NCBI GenBank assembly: GCA_938016505.1
Contig: CALLWN010000165.1
Location: 1-6,272, forward strand
Origin: an uncultured Sphingomonadaceae bacterium
GTDB taxonomy: Bacteria; Pseudomonadota; Alphaproteobacteria; Sphingomonadales; Sphingomonadaceae
Length of the DNA: 6,272 nt
Reading direction: 5' to 3'
The notes beneath the pieces are model-generated. The model was not told the DNA's origin. It searched no databases and worked only from the letters and a program-made list of their open reading frames with translations. Shown piece after piece: positions 4,497-6,272 of the stretch (position 1 is the first letter of the stretch; every line of letters starts with the position of its first letter). Position numbers and translations under genes: made by a program.

Positions 4497-6272
4497 AACG
4501 CGGAGACCTGGCCGTCCAGCCCTGCTGATGGCCCAGGTTGCGAATCTTGCCAGCGAGCGTCGCCTGGGTCAGGAGGCGCGACGCGAACGCCTTGTGGATG
4601 CCGAGGGCCTCGGCCAGCTCGCCGAGGTACACCACGCCGCCGTGCTCGCGGACGTACCGAGCGGCGTCGCGCCAGCGGCCGGGGCCGGACAGGTCGTCGT
4701 CGGTCAGCGGGATCGTCCCCTTCGAGCCCAGGTCGTCGCGCAGCTCGATGGCCCCGTCCCAGAGCGTCACGCGGTAACGGCCGTCGCCCAGGCGCGTTCG
4801 CCGTAGCGTGATCCGCTTGACCGTCTGGCGAATCGCAAACGCCAGCTTCTCGCGGTCGGCCTCGTTCAGATGATCGAGAAGCTGGTCGATCCGGGCCATG
4901 ATCGCCAGGGATTCGGGCGTCGGCCCGCCCTCGCCGCGCGCCTGCTGGAGCTTCTCCTTGAGCTTCGCCTCCTCGTCGCGCCACCTGGCCAGCAGCCGCG
5001 AGATGCCCGGCACGTCCTCCGGGTTGGCCAGGGCGAGGTTCTCGGTGCCGCGCTCGATCCTGGCCCGCACCGCGCCGCGCTGCTTTTCCAGGGCCTCGAC
5101 GTTCGCCTGGGCCTTGCGCGTCCGCCGGCTGATCTCGGCCTGGATCACCCGTTGGTTGCGCTTGTCGGTCAGGTAGTCGCGGAGCTTGGCCATGACGGCG
5201 TTCTCGACGACCTCGGCCCGGAACGACGGCCGATCCGACTCCTGCGGGTACTCCTCGTAGTAGCGCGGGGCCAGGCCGTAGTAGAGGCGCGGCGGGCGGT
5301 CGCTGTTCCGCATCGTGTAGCCGTGCAGGCGCCGTTCCGAGCCGGCCAGGTAGACCAGGCCGGTGAGCAGGTATCGCCCCGCCGTCGTCGCCCTGGACGT
5401 GCGGTAGCGGCGCTGCACCGCGTCCTGCGCCCGCGCGAACACCTGCCGGTTGACGAGCGGCTCGTGGACGTTTTCATGGGTGATGCCGCCCTCGTCGTGC
5501 AGGCTGCGGAAGCGGCCCCGGCGCTTGCGGCCCAGCACGAGGTCGCCGGCGTAGACCGGGTTGGTCACGATGCGCCGGACCACGGTGCCGTTGAAGCGCT
5601 TGCCAGCGAGCGTCGTGCAGCCGCGCCGGTTCAGCTCCCTGGCGACCGAGCCGTAGCTCATGCCGTCGCCAATGGAGTCGAAGATGAACCGCACCGCCTC
5701 GACCGCCTTGGAATCGAGCGCCGGCACCAGGCGCGACGACCAGCCCGGCGGCTTGCGGAACTTCTCGGTGCCGCACACGCGCCGGATCACGCGGCCGGCC
5801 TCGTCGAGGATTTCGCGGTCGTAGCCGAACAGCGCTCCGCCTTGCCGCTGCCCCTGGCGGATGGCCAGGCGCTTGCCGCTGACAACGCGGTCGGCCAGGC
5901 GGATCGACTCCTCCCGCGCCCCGTACTGGTCCACGATGGCGGTCAGGAAGCCGCCCAGGTTGTCGAACTGAAGTTCGCCGCGCTGGCAGGTGACGATGGC
6001 CACGCCTGCGTCGCGCAAGAGCTTCCAGTGCGTCATCACGTCAAAGATGTCCTCGCGCGACATGCGCGACTGCTCGGAAACCAGGACGGCCGCGAACGTA
6101 CCGGCCTTGGCGTCGGCGAGCAGCTTCTGGAACTCGCGCCGCTTGCTCGACTCGGTGCCAGTGAGTCCGTGGTCCTCGTACCAGCGGATGATGCGGAAGC
6201 CCTGCCGCTGGGCCAGGGCCTCGATGTCCTGCCGTTGCCGAGCCGGGCTGTCTTGCTGCTGGTCGGTACTCA
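4492..6272 (-). CDS. Large serine recombinase (site-specific integrase), N-terminus cut by right edge
   Basis: 592 codons are visible and the frame is open to the edge. The first full codon (6270-6268) is Ser, followed by TDQQQDSPARQRQDI, so it is almost certainly the catalytic serine of the 'Y.RVST' motif; only about 10-20 residues are missing. Domains in visible numbering: catalytic resolvase fold about 1-130, with SEQSRMSRED supplying conserved active-site arginines; recombinase DNA-binding domain about 142-259 (FGYDREI through NPVYAGDLVLGRKRRG); a zinc-ribbon-like region about 300-340; a long coiled coil about 371-445; and a C-terminal winged-helix-like tail about 532-592 (YLGELAEALGIHKAFASRLLTQ). 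The ribbon keeps its spacing (LLTGLVYLAGSERRLHG) but has lost the metal-binding cysteines. The enzyme would join two attachment sites through a 5'-phosphoserine intermediate, integrating or excising an element. It points into the broken portal gene, and its transcript could run on into the capsid genes. The internal ATG at 6063 is not the real start. Confidence 0.92.
   Translation of the reverse strand, partial: STDQQQDSPARQRQDIEALAQRQGFRIIRWYEDHGLTGTESSKRREFQKLLADAKAGTFAAVLVSEQSRMSREDIFDVMTHWKLLRDAGVAIVTCQRGELQFDNLGGFLTAIVDQYGAREESIRLADRVVSGKRLAIRQGQRQGGALFGYDREILDEAGRVIRRVCGTEKFRKPPGWSSRLVPALDSKAVEAVRFIFDSIGDGMSYGSVARELNRRGCTTLAGKRFNGTVVRRIVTNPVYAGDLVLGRKRRGRFRSLHDEGGITHENVHEPLVNRQVFARAQDAVQRRYRTSRATTAGRYLLTGLVYLAGSERRLHGYTMRNSDRPPRLYYGLAPRYYEEYPQESDRPSFRAEVVENAVMAKLRDYLTDKRNQRVIQAEISRRTRKAQANVEALEKQRGAVRARIERGTENLALANPEDVPGISRLLARWRDEEAKLKEKLQQARGEGGPTPESLAIMARIDQLLDHLNEADREKLAFAIRQTVKRITLRRTRLGDGRYRVTLWDGAIELRDDLGSKGTIPLTDDDLSGPGRWRDAARYVREHGGVVYLGELAEALGIHKAFASRLLTQATLAGKIRNLGHQQGWTARSPRS

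Noticed and set aside
4380..4500. Group I intron or intein as explanation for the interrupted portal
   Set aside because: No intein splicing residues or continuous frame link the recombinase to the portal, and the roughly 30-base gap is too short to hold intron core structures on this side.
4463..4984. Upstream extension of the portal frame as a possible N-terminus
   Set aside because: The stretch is rich in Arg/Gly/Pro and overlaps the recombinase gene in another frame on the same strand; it has no portal motif, so the open frame is a by-product of GC-rich codon use.

Overview
The window is a GC-rich stretch of prophage (or phage-derived) late genes, all read from the minus strand and packed with almost no non-coding DNA. 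Read in the direction of transcription (right to left), it holds: a large serine recombinase whose first codons lie past the right edge; the 3' third of a lambda-family portal gene; a fused prohead protease / major capsid gene; a small DUF2190-type capsid decoration gene; three small head-tail connector or tail-completion genes; and the start of a tail tube gene running off the left edge. This is the normal order of a head-to-tail module in a tailed phage (siphovirus-like). Terminase and the rest of the portal would be expected upstream, to the right, and tape measure and tail tip genes downstream, to the left.

The striking part is around 4460-4495. The recombinase reading frame stops at 4492, and only about 30 bases later the sequence becomes a highly typical portal protein, starting in the middle of a conserved motif (PFNVAAGNSSGYNYASGRLDHQ region). 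About two thirds of the portal is missing from its usual place and the space is filled by the recombinase. Large serine recombinases usually sit at one end of the element they mobilise, next to the attachment site, so the simplest reading is that a recombinase-bearing element is inserted inside the portal gene. In that case the window contains one element-phage junction, and the 5' portal part may lie beyond the other end of the element. A simple deletion or rearrangement that left a portal remnant is the main alternative.

Downstream of the junction the structural genes look intact: each has a Shine-Dalgarno sequence, spacings are short, and neighbouring genes abut or nearly abut (TAG directly followed by ATG at 1227/1224; stop codons that overlap the next ribosome binding site). 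The protease-capsid gene has a strong ribosome binding site inside it, in front of Met193. This suggests that the capsid protein is also made separately from the protease fusion.

The host cannot be fixed from the sequence. High GC, the protease-capsid fusion and the type of recombinase recall prophages of Planctomycetota or other high-GC environmental bacteria, but this rests on remembered family resemblance only. I saw no tRNA, rRNA, CRISPR array, insertion sequence or convincing terminator or promoter.
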